This document shows, piece after piece, positions 17,196 through 25,141 of a stretch of 64,000 nt of DNA (positions are counted from its first letter, which is position 1; the number at the start of each line of letters is the position of its first letter). The notes beneath the pieces are model-generated. The model was not told the DNA's origin, made no database searches, and saw only the letters and a program-made list of their open reading frames with translations. The DNA lies in contig JAOAIX010000002.1 in the NCBI GenBank assembly GCA_026414485.1, positions 1-64,000 on the forward strand. The letters are read 5' to 3'. The translations under genes were made by a program, and so were the position numbers. Source of the DNA: Candidatus Bathyarchaeota archaeon (GTDB lineage: Archaea > Thermoproteota > Bathyarchaeia > Bathyarchaeales > Bathycorpusculaceae).

Positions 17196-18704
17196 ATGTC
17201 GTATCTTCTTTTGTCTGTGCTTCTGCTACCAGTTTTATCTACTCCCTTTATATATTTAGCTGGCAGAAAGTCCGCCAAGTCCGCAGCTGTTTTGCTCTCT
17301 TTAATTGCAGCTTCAACTTTAGCATTAGTTTTGACTACTGTTCCCACAATTCTTTACAGCCCCTCCAACAGATACGTAGAGGATTATCCTTGGATTCCTG
17401 TTTTGAACTCTAACTTCACACTTTTCGTCGACGGTATCAGTTTATCTCTGGTTATTCTTACCATGGTGTTGATTATAGCAGCATCTTTGTATTCGATAAA
17501 TTATATGGCAAACAAAAAGAACCTGCCCGTTTACTACACTCTGTTATCTTTGCTTTTTGCAGGGTTAATAGGAGTCTTTATCTCCTCAAATCTTTTGTTC
17601 TTCTACTTCTGCTGGGAATTGATGCTTGTTCCCGCGTTCTTCCTAGTCGGCGGATGGGGGTACCAAGATTCCTATAAAGTCAGCTTCAAATTTTTCGTTT
17701 TCACCCATGCAGGCGCAGTTTTTGTCCTTTTAGGAATAGGCGCGATTTACATGCTGACGGGTAGTATTGACATATTTACTGCTGCAAACTTACTGCTAAC
17801 TCAGAATCCCGACCTCGTTAAATGGGTACTAATAGCTTTAACTGCGGGGTTTGCAGTGAAGATGGCAATTTTCCCTGTTCACATGTGGCTACCAGACGCT
17901 TACGCAGAAGCCCCCGCGCCAATGTCTGCCCTCATAAGTGGAGTGCTAACAAGTGCAGGTGCCTATGCAATAGTTCGAATATCTATGGAAACAGTTTTTC
18001 CAGCTGTGGCGGCAACAACTTTTGGCGCAAACTTCCTTCATGGCCTAGCACTCTTTGGTGTAGTTTCAGCTTTCTTTGGGTCATTGGTAGCCCTTTCACA
18101 CACTGACATCAAACGCGTAATTGCCTACTCGAGCATTTCTCACATGGGTTACATCCTCTTCGGTGTTTCTCTCTTTCCTATTCAAACCGCAATGACCGGG
18201 ACGGTGCTGCATATTGTGACTCATGGACTCAGCAAAGGCTTGTTTTTCTTAACGGCAGGTGCAATCATGAGCGTTCTTGCAATTCGAAACATTAAGGAAA
18301 TGGGTGGTCTTGCAGGAAAAATGCCTATTACTGGTACTGCTTCTGCTGTTGCAGCCTTAAGTCTAGGCGGTGCACCACCATTTGCTTGCTTTATAAGTGA
18401 ATTCTTCATATTCATGGGTGCATTCCAGTTGATTCCAACAGACAACTTCTACATTATCCCAACGGCTTTAATGTTGGCGGCGACAGTGCTTTCACTTGGC
18501 TACGCATTACGGTTTATCTCCAAAGTTTTTCTAGGTCCATCAACAATGCCCCCAACTGACGAAACAGGAAAACAAAAGAAATTTGAGGTTCCCCGTTTCA
18601 TGCAGCTCTCGATGGTTATGTTGTTAGTACTAGTGATAATAGTCGGCGTCTACCCAACCTTTTTCCTAGACCTCATAAATACTGCCACAAGCAGTTTTAT
18701 CTAA
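17196..18704 (+). CDS. nuoM: Antiporter-like subunit NuoM type (copy 1)
   Basis: A 502-residue, ~14-helix protein. TM5 Glu is in FYFCWELMLVPAF and TM7 Lys in FAVKMAIFPVHMWLPDAYAEAP; the TM8 position that usually holds Lys reads GVLTSAGAY, so that Lys seems absent. Last gene of the nine-gene operon. A clearly paralogous gene lies at 35008-36540; the two share long identical stretches such as LALVLTTVPTIL / WIPVLNS / TLFVDGIS. No N-type gene follows here. Confidence 0.93.
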   Translation: MSYLLLSVLLLPVLSTPFIYLAGRKSAKSAAVLLSLIAASTLALVLTTVPTILYSPSNRYVEDYPWIPVLNSNFTLFVDGISLSLVILTMVLIIAASLYSINYMANKKNLPVYYTLLSLLFAGLIGVFISSNLLFFYFCWELMLVPAFFLVGGWGYQDSYKVSFKFFVFTHAGAVFVLLGIGAIYMLTGSIDIFTAANLLLTQNPDLVKWVLIALTAGFAVKMAIFPVHMWLPDAYAEAPAPMSALISGVLTSAGAYAIVRISMETVFPAVAATTFGANFLHGLALFGVVSAFFGSLVALSHTDIKRVIAYSSISHMGYILFGVSLFPIQTAMTGTVLHIVTHGLSKGLFFLTAGAIMSVLAIRNIKEMGGLAGKMPITGTASAVAALSLGGAPPFACFISEFFIFMGAFQLIPTDNFYIIPTALMLAATVLSLGYALRFISKVFLGPSTMPPTDETGKQKKFEVPRFMQLSMVMLLVLVIIVGVYPTFFLDLINTATSSFI

Positions 18705-18821
18705 CTTTTCCAGTTTCCTCAGCTTTACAGTAGGTTGTACAGAAAATAAAAACCACGTAGTGAGGCATCACACAGGTTGCTGAGCACCATTTTTGCAGAA
18801 GGTTAGTTAGTATTCTTTTTG

Positions 18822-21227
18822 CTATTTCTCTTTGTTTTCCTCACTAATCTTTGGGTATTCAGCCAGTTTTTTCGCCATTTCTCTAAACCGTTTATCAACT
18901 AGGTAGTTCACTGTGCCCTCTTCGTATGTACCGTCTTTTCCTTTTACCCCTGCTTTAACCCCCGTCAACAATTCAATGCCTTCATCGATGTTTTTCACCG
19001 CGTAAATGTGGAATTTTCCGTTTTTTACCGCTTCCACAAGTTCCTCTTTAAGCATCAGATTTTGTACGTTGCTTTCTGGAATCATAACACCCTGCTCACC
19101 TGTAAGACCCTTAAGTTTACAAACCTCAAAATACCCCTCAATTTTCTCGTTAACTCCGCCTATAGCTTGTACTTCACCTTTCTGGTTAACTGAACCTGTA
19201 ACGGCGATGCTCTGCTTAATTGGTAAACCTGCAAGGTTTGACAAAAGGGCGTACAGTTCAGTACTGCTTGCGCTGTCTCCTTCCACGCCTTCATAGTTTT
19301 GCTCAAAAACTAAACGGGCGCTTAGACTTAACGGTTTATCCTTAGCGTATTTTTCGTTTAAGTAGCCGCTGAGTATCAAAACGCCTTTTGTGTGAATTGG
19401 TCCGCCCATCTTTGCTTCCCGTTCTATGTCTATTATGCCTTCTCTGCCCAATCCCACAGAGACTGTTACTCTTGACGGCACTCCAAAAGCGTAGTCGCCC
19501 AATCCTGCTACCGAAAGGCCATTCACCTGTCCGATTTGCCTTGATTCTGTATCTATAAGCAGAAAGTTACGCTTTATCATTTCCTGAATTTTTTCTTGGA
19601 TCATTTTTGAGCGGTAAATTTTTTCTTCGATGGCTTTTTTTACATGCTCGTTAGTTATGTATTCTGAGTTGTCTTGGATAGCGTAAAAATTTGCTTCTCT
19701 GACTATGTCTGCTACTTCAGCAAACCGCGTGGATAGTTTACTTTGATCGCTAGCTAGACGTGAACTAAACTCGATTAGTTTTGCAAGACCTGCGCTGTTG
19801 AGATGTTTCAACTTTTCCTTATAGCAGAGTGTACAAACAAATGCTGCGTACTGCTTGGTGTTCTCTTCATTTCGTAGCATCGTTGTATCAAAGTCGGCTT
19901 TAACTTTAAACAGTTCTTTGAATTCTTTGTCCAGCATGTAAAGTTGCTGGTACAGATAGGGGTCGCCGATGATTATAACTTTGGTGCTAAGGGGGATTGG
20001 TTCAGGTTTTAGAGTTTTAGTGCTCAGAAAGCCAAAGCGTTCTTCTAGCTCTTCTATATTTATGTGTTCACTGCGCAAAGCACGTTTTAACCCCTCATAA
20101 GCAAAGGGGTTGCGTAGTAGCTCCTCCACGGGAACAACAAGGTAACCGCCGTTTGCTTTATGTAAAAAGCCACCTCTGATCATAGTAAAATCCGTGATTA
20201 AGGCGCCAAACTGTACCTCTTTTTCTATTCTGCCAAACAGGTTCTGATAGGTGGGGTTGGTAGCTATAACTACAGGCGCGCCTTTTAAGTCAGAATTATC
20301 TACAATCACTGTTACATCATACCGCTTAAATGAAGGTTCCCGAACCCACGGCAACGGGAATTGTGTTTGTTCTTTTTCCCCGATTCTTATGAATTGCGCT
20401 AAGTTGCTGAGTATATCTTTCTCTACTTCTTTAAGGTAGGTAGCTACGTCTGGGAAGCCTCTGTACTTATCTATAAGCTCGCTCGTCAAGTTGCCGATGG
20501 CGTACATTGCAACCTCTCTGTTGAGTTTATCGATGTCTTCGCGGGCTTTTCGGTCTAAATCCATGAACTGTCGCATTGCTGTTCTTAAGTGGCCTTCGAG
20601 GTGTACTCGTTTTTCTTGAATCTCAGCTTGAATTTTAGGCGGTAACTTCAGCAATTCCTCTTCCGTGATTGGTCGACCTTTTATAATAGGTATGAAAAGT
20701 AAACCAATTTGGGTAATTTGGATGGCGAAGCCCTCTTTTTTTGCTTCCACGTTAAGTTGGTCGATCAATTGCTTTCTCTGGTTTTCTGAACTCTTTATGG
20801 CTTCTTCTCTTCGATTTGCGTAGTCTTCGCTTTCAAAAGCTTTTCGTAGTCCCCTTTTTGAGTATTCGATGAAATTTTTCATGTCTCCTTGGAACTCTTT
20901 TGCTTTGCCTGCAGGAAGTTTGATAGCTTTGGGCGTGTATTCGTCAGCGAAATTATTTACGTAACACCAATCTGGAGGAGTAGGCTGAGATTTGGCAATT
21001 TGTTCTAGAAAATTTGTGACTGCTGTAGTTCTGCCCGTGCCGGGGAGTCCTGCAACGTAGATATTAAATCCTTGGTCTTTAATATTTAAACCGAACTTTA
21101 ATGCGCGTACAGCTCTTTCCTGTCCAATAATCTCCACTAAAGGCGCGACTTCTTTAGTGGTTTTACATTCTAATGTGGAGGGGTCACAAGTTCTCCGCAG
21201 ATCTTCAGGTGGCAACTCTCTGGTCAT
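18822..21227 (-). CDS. Lon-family ATP-dependent protease (LonB/LonC-like, COG1067 type)
   Basis: An 801-residue protein. N-terminal AAA Walker A is GLPGTGRTT near residue 60. A long helical insert (~110-280, many EAxxKR stretches) sits within the ATPase, as in the 'predicted ATP-dependent protease' branch of Lon. The C-terminal Lon protease domain has the catalytic Ser652 in GDSASS and Lys695 in GGVNEKIEG, 43 residues apart as in Lon. No transmembrane helices are seen, unlike archaeal membrane-bound LonB. Expected to degrade damaged or regulatory proteins. Monocistronic, convergent with the hydrogenase operon. Confidence 0.9.
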   Translation of the reverse strand: MTRELPPEDLRRTCDPSTLECKTTKEVAPLVEIIGQERAVRALKFGLNIKDQGFNIYVAGLPGTGRTTAVTNFLEQIAKSQPTPPDWCYVNNFADEYTPKAIKLPAGKAKEFQGDMKNFIEYSKRGLRKAFESEDYANRREEAIKSSENQRKQLIDQLNVEAKKEGFAIQITQIGLLFIPIIKGRPITEEELLKLPPKIQAEIQEKRVHLEGHLRTAMRQFMDLDRKAREDIDKLNREVAMYAIGNLTSELIDKYRGFPDVATYLKEVEKDILSNLAQFIRIGEKEQTQFPLPWVREPSFKRYDVTVIVDNSDLKGAPVVIATNPTYQNLFGRIEKEVQFGALITDFTMIRGGFLHKANGGYLVVPVEELLRNPFAYEGLKRALRSEHINIEELEERFGFLSTKTLKPEPIPLSTKVIIIGDPYLYQQLYMLDKEFKELFKVKADFDTTMLRNEENTKQYAAFVCTLCYKEKLKHLNSAGLAKLIEFSSRLASDQSKLSTRFAEVADIVREANFYAIQDNSEYITNEHVKKAIEEKIYRSKMIQEKIQEMIKRNFLLIDTESRQIGQVNGLSVAGLGDYAFGVPSRVTVSVGLGREGIIDIEREAKMGGPIHTKGVLILSGYLNEKYAKDKPLSLSARLVFEQNYEGVEGDSASSTELYALLSNLAGLPIKQSIAVTGSVNQKGEVQAIGGVNEKIEGYFEVCKLKGLTGEQGVMIPESNVQNLMLKEELVEAVKNGKFHIYAVKNIDEGIELLTGVKAGVKGKDGTYEEGTVNYLVDKRFREMAKKLAEYPKISEENKEK

Positions 21228-21326
21228 TTAGAACGTCCCCCTACTTGGCTTGTAAGGAAACTATTGGTAACTTTGGCTGAACAAAATAAAAGGTTACCTA
21301 TACAGCGTCAAGTTGCCCTGTATCTT

Positions 21327-22193
21327 CTACTTCTGAGGTGCTTTTGGCTCCACGTGAATGGTTAAACTGGTGTTTGGCAACTCGTTTTTTAGTTCATCTT
21401 CTAGATGGTCCGTCAAAGTGTGTGCTTCATTTACGCTAAGGGAACCGTCAACAGATAAATGTAGTTCCGCAAAGACTTGCGTTCCATGCCGCCTAGTTTT
21501 CATGTCGTGAAAGTCTATAAATCGAAATTTATGCCGCATCAAAACCTCGCGTATTTTTGCTTCTTCTTCTTTACACGACTTATCCATTAGGCGTTGACAG
21601 GACTTCGTGACTAAACTTATCCCCATTTTACCAATTAGTGCGGCAACTACAAAAGCTATGATTGCATCAAGCGGACCCCACCCGGTTAATTCTACAATAA
21701 AAAGCCCAATCCATACACCTGATGAAGAAATAACGTCAGACAAGAGATGTTTTGAATCTCCTTCTAGTGCTGCTGAACCATTTTTTCGTGAGGTACGTAA
21801 AAGAAACCCTGAAAGTAAACCATTAAGAACTGTGGCGCTTATGGATATACTGATTGCCAAAGTTAAATGTACAGGTAAAGTTTCCGAAGATAACCTTGCT
21901 GCGGCAGCATACACAATAAGTAGGGCCGCAGCAACTATCAATATGCCCTCTATCATACAAGATATTTCTTCAATTTTCTGGTGCCCATAGTTGTGGCTAT
22001 CATCTGCAGGTTTCTCTGAAAGCCACACCGAAAAGAACATCAGCCCTGAGGCGGCGATGTTGACAAGTGATTCAAGGGCGTCTGAAAGCAAAGCAACCGA
22101 GTTAGAAACAAAAAAGGCAACTAACTTTATACTAAGCACCGCTATGCCCCCAAATATCGCCACCAAGGCTGCTTGCTTCTTTTGCATACTCAA
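21327..22193 (-). CDS. Cation diffusion facilitator (CDF) metal exporter
   Basis: A 288-residue transporter with six helices in the first ~200 residues and a cytoplasmic ferredoxin-like domain (~205-288) ending in HVEPKAPQK. The metal sites read SDALESLVN in TM2 and DSKHLLSDVISS in TM5; the HxxxD of TM5 fits zinc/iron/manganese exporters, while TM2 starts with Asp instead of His. Exports a divalent metal in exchange for protons. Specific metal not assignable. Confidence 0.9.
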   Translation of the reverse strand: MSMQKKQAALVAIFGGIAVLSIKLVAFFVSNSVALLSDALESLVNIAASGLMFFSVWLSEKPADDSHNYGHQKIEEISCMIEGILIVAAALLIVYAAAARLSSETLPVHLTLAISISISATVLNGLLSGFLLRTSRKNGSAALEGDSKHLLSDVISSSGVWIGLFIVELTGWGPLDAIIAFVVAALIGKMGISLVTKSCQRLMDKSCKEEEAKIREVLMRHKFRFIDFHDMKTRRHGTQVFAELHLSVDGSLSVNEAHTLTDHLEDELKNELPNTSLTIHVEPKAPQK

Positions 22194-22324
22194 TAGCTCT
22201 GTTAGGTGTTGCTTTTAGGGGTTTTCATAAAAAACACGTAAAACTGTAGATGACGCTCTTTAGCACAAGAGATTTAATACACCTGCAATTTTACTCTTAC
22301 CAATTTGGTCCTGAGTTGAGTTAC

Positions 22325-23335
22325 GTGAAGCCTAGAACAAAAAAGATTGGCCGGCTGTTGCTGCAAACGGTGTTTACTGTGGCGATATTTGCTGCGTTGT
22401 TGTGGTACATAGGCTTTGGTTCCTTTTGGGACGTGCTAAGTAACATCAAAATGGAGTACCTAGTCTTGGTGTTTGCTGCTTATTTTGGGATAAACTTGCT
22501 TTTCACTGTTAGACTCAGAATTGTCCTCGCAAAGGAGGGCCTAAAAACATCCTTTATTAAAACGCTTTTTGCGCAGTACGCAGGTATGCTTACCAGCGAC
22601 GTTACGCCAGGGCGGTCAGGCTACGTTTTAACGCCGATATACCTCAGAGACCAAAACATTCCCCTCTCGGTGAGTTTGTCTGCAATTTTAGGCATTCAAT
22701 CTGTAGAGTTCCTAGCTAAAGTGGTGGGGGGAGTAGGTGCTTTGGTGTTTTTAACAAAGGTTTCTACGGTGTCTTTGCAGACAGCAGACTTTTTAATTAT
22801 AGGTTTAGGCATCGGGTTGATGCTTACAGGTGCAGTTTTACTGGCTGCCATGAGTTGGTCTCAACGTGTAATTGTTGCGGTTAAACGGGTAACTACCCAC
22901 AGGCTTATTGCAAGATTTACCCGTGGTCTTATGGGCAAACTTGAAGAATATGCTCAAAATGCCAAAAAAACTCGTAAAGCCCTTCCAGCAATCACAATTT
23001 TGACGTTCATGTGTTGGATACTGAAAGGTTTTGAATGGTATTTCTTGGGTTTAGCTCTCGGCATCACGCAGATTCCGTGGGTTGGCTACTTCCTTATTCA
23101 TCCTCTTGTAACAGCGTTGGCGTTTGTGCCGATAACACCTGCAGGAGCTGGCATTCAGGAGTTTGGCATAGTTGGCGTCTTTAGTCTGATTGGTGTGTCT
23201 GCAACAACAGCTGGAGCGTTTGCCATAGTTGCTAGGGCAATTTTGGTAATACAGGATCTTGTGGGCGTCCCTCAGATTGTCAGAACATCGAGTACTTTGC
23301 TTACAAAAAAACCCGAGGTTGACATTACGTCATAA
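22325..23335 (+). CDS. Lysylphosphatidylglycerol synthase TM-region (UPF0104/YbhN-like) membrane protein
   Basis: A protein of about 336 residues with eight to nine helices. Family signatures include the conserved 'LLFTVRLRIVL...G' segment, 'MLTSDVTPGRSGYVLTPIYLRD' with a conserved Pro-Gly turn, and 'ITPAGAGIQEFGIVG' near the C-terminus. Members occur as lipid flippase-like domains or stand-alone proteins of unsettled role in archaea. GTG 22325 starts a typical positively charged N-terminus (KPRTKKIGR); ATG 22250 would add 25 residues without support. Confidence 0.82.
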   Translation: MKPRTKKIGRLLLQTVFTVAIFAALLWYIGFGSFWDVLSNIKMEYLVLVFAAYFGINLLFTVRLRIVLAKEGLKTSFIKTLFAQYAGMLTSDVTPGRSGYVLTPIYLRDQNIPLSVSLSAILGIQSVEFLAKVVGGVGALVFLTKVSTVSLQTADFLIIGLGIGLMLTGAVLLAAMSWSQRVIVAVKRVTTHRLIARFTRGLMGKLEEYAQNAKKTRKALPAITILTFMCWILKGFEWYFLGLALGITQIPWVGYFLIHPLVTALAFVPITPAGAGIQEFGIVGVFSLIGVSATTAGAFAIVARAILVIQDLVGVPQIVRTSSTLLTKKPEVDITS

Positions 23336-23452
23336 CTGGTAGTTTGCTTGTGTTGGTGGAGTTTGGATATTAATCAGTAATATTTATTAAGTATTAATAT
23401 ATAATATATTGATGCGTTGTGGCAAGCAACGAATTGATTGAAGGATCACTCT

Positions 23453-23695
23453 ATGAATAAGAAAAAAACTGATACCTCAGAACCCTATTTTTATATGTCC
23501 TTCGTTTTGAAGGGCACTGAAAAACAATATTTACGCTTGTTGAAATACATTAGCGCTCGAAACGGCGCCTCCCTGATCTATCAATGCAGGTCGTTGACTT
23601 ACCTTCGAGTAGTCAAGGATGGAGATGTTAACTTAAGATTTTTACCTACTGAAGCTCTGCCTGAAACAGCGTTACATAAGAGGGTTAAGAAATGA
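23453..23695 (+). CDS. Small hypothetical protein, coupled to pilin-like gene
   Basis: About 80 residues, basic, no transmembrane helix and no motif I recognise (central YMSFVLKGTEKQYLRLLKYI). ATG 23453 is used; a TTG 15 nt upstream is an alternative. Its stop overlaps the start of the next gene by 4 nt, so the pair is co-translated. Upstream is a very AT-rich stretch (23368-23411) with repeated TATTAAT/TATAAT elements that probably holds the promoter. Confidence 0.6.
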   Translation: MNKKKTDTSEPYFYMSFVLKGTEKQYLRLLKYISARNGASLIYQCRSLTYLRVVKDGDVNLRFLPTEALPETALHKRVKK

Positions 23696-24258
23696 AGCGT
23701 CTTTTGCGAAGTAAGCGTGGTTTAGGTACTCCTGTAGCTAATTTGATCGTTTTGACGGCAGCTGTTTTGTTGTCTGTCACGGTAACTGCTTTCGCTATGA
23801 ACGTCACGACCAGTCAAGTGCAAAAAGAGAGTCTGTTCATTGCTACTAGCCACGTTTGGTACACCAACAGCAGTTACAGTGTAGGCGCCATAGCAGTTAC
23901 GAACATTGGGCCTACCGATGCTGTGTTGAATCGGATTACTGTCAAGGGACTTCAGTGTGCTTGGAATGGTTCAGATAACTTTGTGGTCTACTGCAAGATC
24001 AATCAAAGCTTGCCTGCAGACTTGATGTATGTGAGAACCTTGACTAACGGCGGCAATAATACCATAACCGTTGGAAACGAGCCTTTTGTTTTCACAGTTG
24101 CAGAGGAAGGCCTGACTCTTAAATCAGGGTGGACAATTATGTTTTACGTTGTTATACCTGACCGCATAATGGTATACGACCTTGGACAACCCATTCGTAT
24201 TGTAATTTCTACTACACAAGCTGTTTACTGCACTGAAACCAACGTACAAGCAGTGTAA
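23692..24258 (+). CDS. Archaellin/type IV pilin-like secreted protein
   Basis: A 188-residue protein with a class III leader: MKRLLRSKRG precedes a hydrophobic helix starting LGTPVANLIVLTAAV, the pattern cut by a prepilin peptidase (FlaK/PibD/EppA type). The rest is a beta-rich ectodomain with a few Asn-X-Ser/Thr sites (NVT, NSS, NGS, NQS) and Thr/Val-rich strands. Likely a minor pilin or surface adhesin. No assembly ATPase or platform protein is nearby. Confidence 0.72.
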   Translation: MKRLLRSKRGLGTPVANLIVLTAAVLLSVTVTAFAMNVTTSQVQKESLFIATSHVWYTNSSYSVGAIAVTNIGPTDAVLNRITVKGLQCAWNGSDNFVVYCKINQSLPADLMYVRTLTNGGNNTITVGNEPFVFTVAEEGLTLKSGWTIMFYVVIPDRIMVYDLGQPIRIVISTTQAVYCTETNVQAV

Positions 24259-24392
24259 TCTTTCTCTTTTTTGTTTTTAACTACTAACTATTTTTGCTAA
24301 TTGTGCAAGAATTATCCATGAGTAGAAATTCAACGGTAAAATTGTGTCGTAACTTATTTTTCTTTTAGCTACTCATGTTTTTGATAAGTTTT

Positions 24393-24546
24393 TGGTCGGG
24401 AGAGCAGGATTTGAACCTGCGACAGCTCGGTATCTGTGGCCTGCGCAGGCTAGAATGAAGCCCACCTTGGGTAGACCTCTACAGCTTCTCCGTCTGCTAG
24501 GCGGGCTAGCAGACCCGAGAGCTCTGCCAGGCTGAGCTACCTCCCG
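24393..24546 (-). tRNA. tRNA-Tyr (GTA) with two introns
   Basis: Reading the minus strand from 24546: acceptor CGGGAGG pairs with TCTCCCG, giving the C1-G72 pair and A73 that mark archaeal tRNA-Tyr; the D arm is GCTC/GAGC; the T arm is GCAGG-TTCAAAT-CCTGC; CCA is encoded (24393-24395). Exon 1 ends in CTCGG (24515). Intron 1 (24485-24514, 30 nt) lies at position 31/32. Exon 2 is CTGTAG (24479-24484) with anticodon GTA. Intron 2 (24432-24478, 47 nt) is at the canonical 37/38 site. At intron 2 the helix CTGT/ACAG is flanked by three-base bulges AGA and ATA, a textbook bulge-helix-bulge; at intron 1 TCTC/GAGA gives a relaxed one. Spliced length is 74 nt plus CCA. Confidence 0.9.
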
Positions 24547-24685
24547 TCAGAGTCTTAAAGGTAGTGTGAGAGAATTTATGTTTTACGGGAGCGATTTCTT
24601 GGTTCTATATGACTGCTTATTTACTTGACTCTTTTTTGATAACTGTCCTCTTTTGGCTTATTTTTTGTTAAGTTTGTTGGTTTTT

Positions 24686-24890
24686 CGCGGGCAAGTGTGT
24701 CCCACGTAACCTAACACTTAGCTTCACCGCGGAGCAGTGCGCTCCTCTATGCTAAGCTCTCTCTGTCGTGGGAAGTACGCCCGCGCCCACCGTGTCCCAT
24801 GTTTGGGTAAACCCGTGCATCACAAGCAGGGCAAGCTTTGTAGGTCTTGCCTCTTCAGCCGAGTCCGTCGGCATGGATATAGCCGGTGGG
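24686..24890. ncRNA. Putative structured non-coding RNA, family unknown
   Basis: No plausible reading frame, but dense nested complementarity. Domain 1: 24686-24692 pairs with 24779-24785 (7 bp), 24700-24706 with 24767-24773 (7 bp), 24717-24722 with 24751-24756 (6 bp), with an apical hairpin 24731-24735/24741-24745. Domain 2: 24786-24792 pairs with 24884-24890 (7 bp), enclosing hairpins 24830-24835/24846-24851 and 24858-24862/24868-24872 and possibly 24797-24801/24872-24876. The strand cannot be fixed from symmetric stems; the flanking tRNAs are on minus. I found no SRP helix 8 motif and no RNase P CR-I/CR-V set on either strand. Confidence 0.55.
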
Positions 24891-24997
24891 ATATACACAT
24901 AAAGTAAACAAAACAGTTAAGTATTTTCATGCGCTCTCAAGATAAATGTCACAGTAGGCGCCTTTTAGAAAAATTAATTCTTCTAAAATATAGAAGG

Positions 24998-25071
24998 GGC
25001 CGAGGCTGGGATTTGAACCCAGGCAAAAGGCTCCACAGGCCTCTAGGCTGCCAGACTACCTCACCTCGGCC
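24998..25071 (-). tRNA. tRNA-His (GTG)
   Basis: Minus strand: acceptor GCCGAGG/CCTCGGC, D arm AGG/CCT, anticodon arm GAGGC-CTGTGGA-GCCTT with anticodon GTG, T arm CTGGG-TTCAAAT-CCCAG. G-1 (25071) is encoded opposite C73 (24998), the identity pair of tRNA-His. No intron; the full CCA is not encoded. It lies 0.45 kb upstream of tRNA-Tyr on the same strand, with the structured stretch 24686-24890 between them. Confidence 0.95.
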
Positions 25072-25141
25072 ACTTTCCCTCATTTCGACCTTTTTCTCTT
25101 GACTTCGGTTGTTGCTTGCTTGGTATTTACTTGTCAATGCT

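Noticed and set aside
10635-18704. Standard complex I / F420H2 dehydrogenase (Fpo)
   Set aside because: Gene order fits, but the large subunit keeps all four [NiFe] cysteines, the B subunit has CxGC, and there is no FpoF or NuoEFG.
24393-24546. tRNA-Gln (CTG) or amber-type tRNA with one long intron
   Set aside because: A single-intron reading leaves improbable bases at positions 37 and 32. C1-G72, A73, the CTGTAG exon and a perfect bulge-helix-bulge support tRNA-Tyr with two introns.
24686-24890. RNase P RNA, SRP RNA or 5S rRNA
   Set aside because: Fragments such as ACAGAGAGAGCTTA and CGGAGCAG looked suggestive, but they sit in the wrong order or inside stems and the other obligatory motifs are missing.
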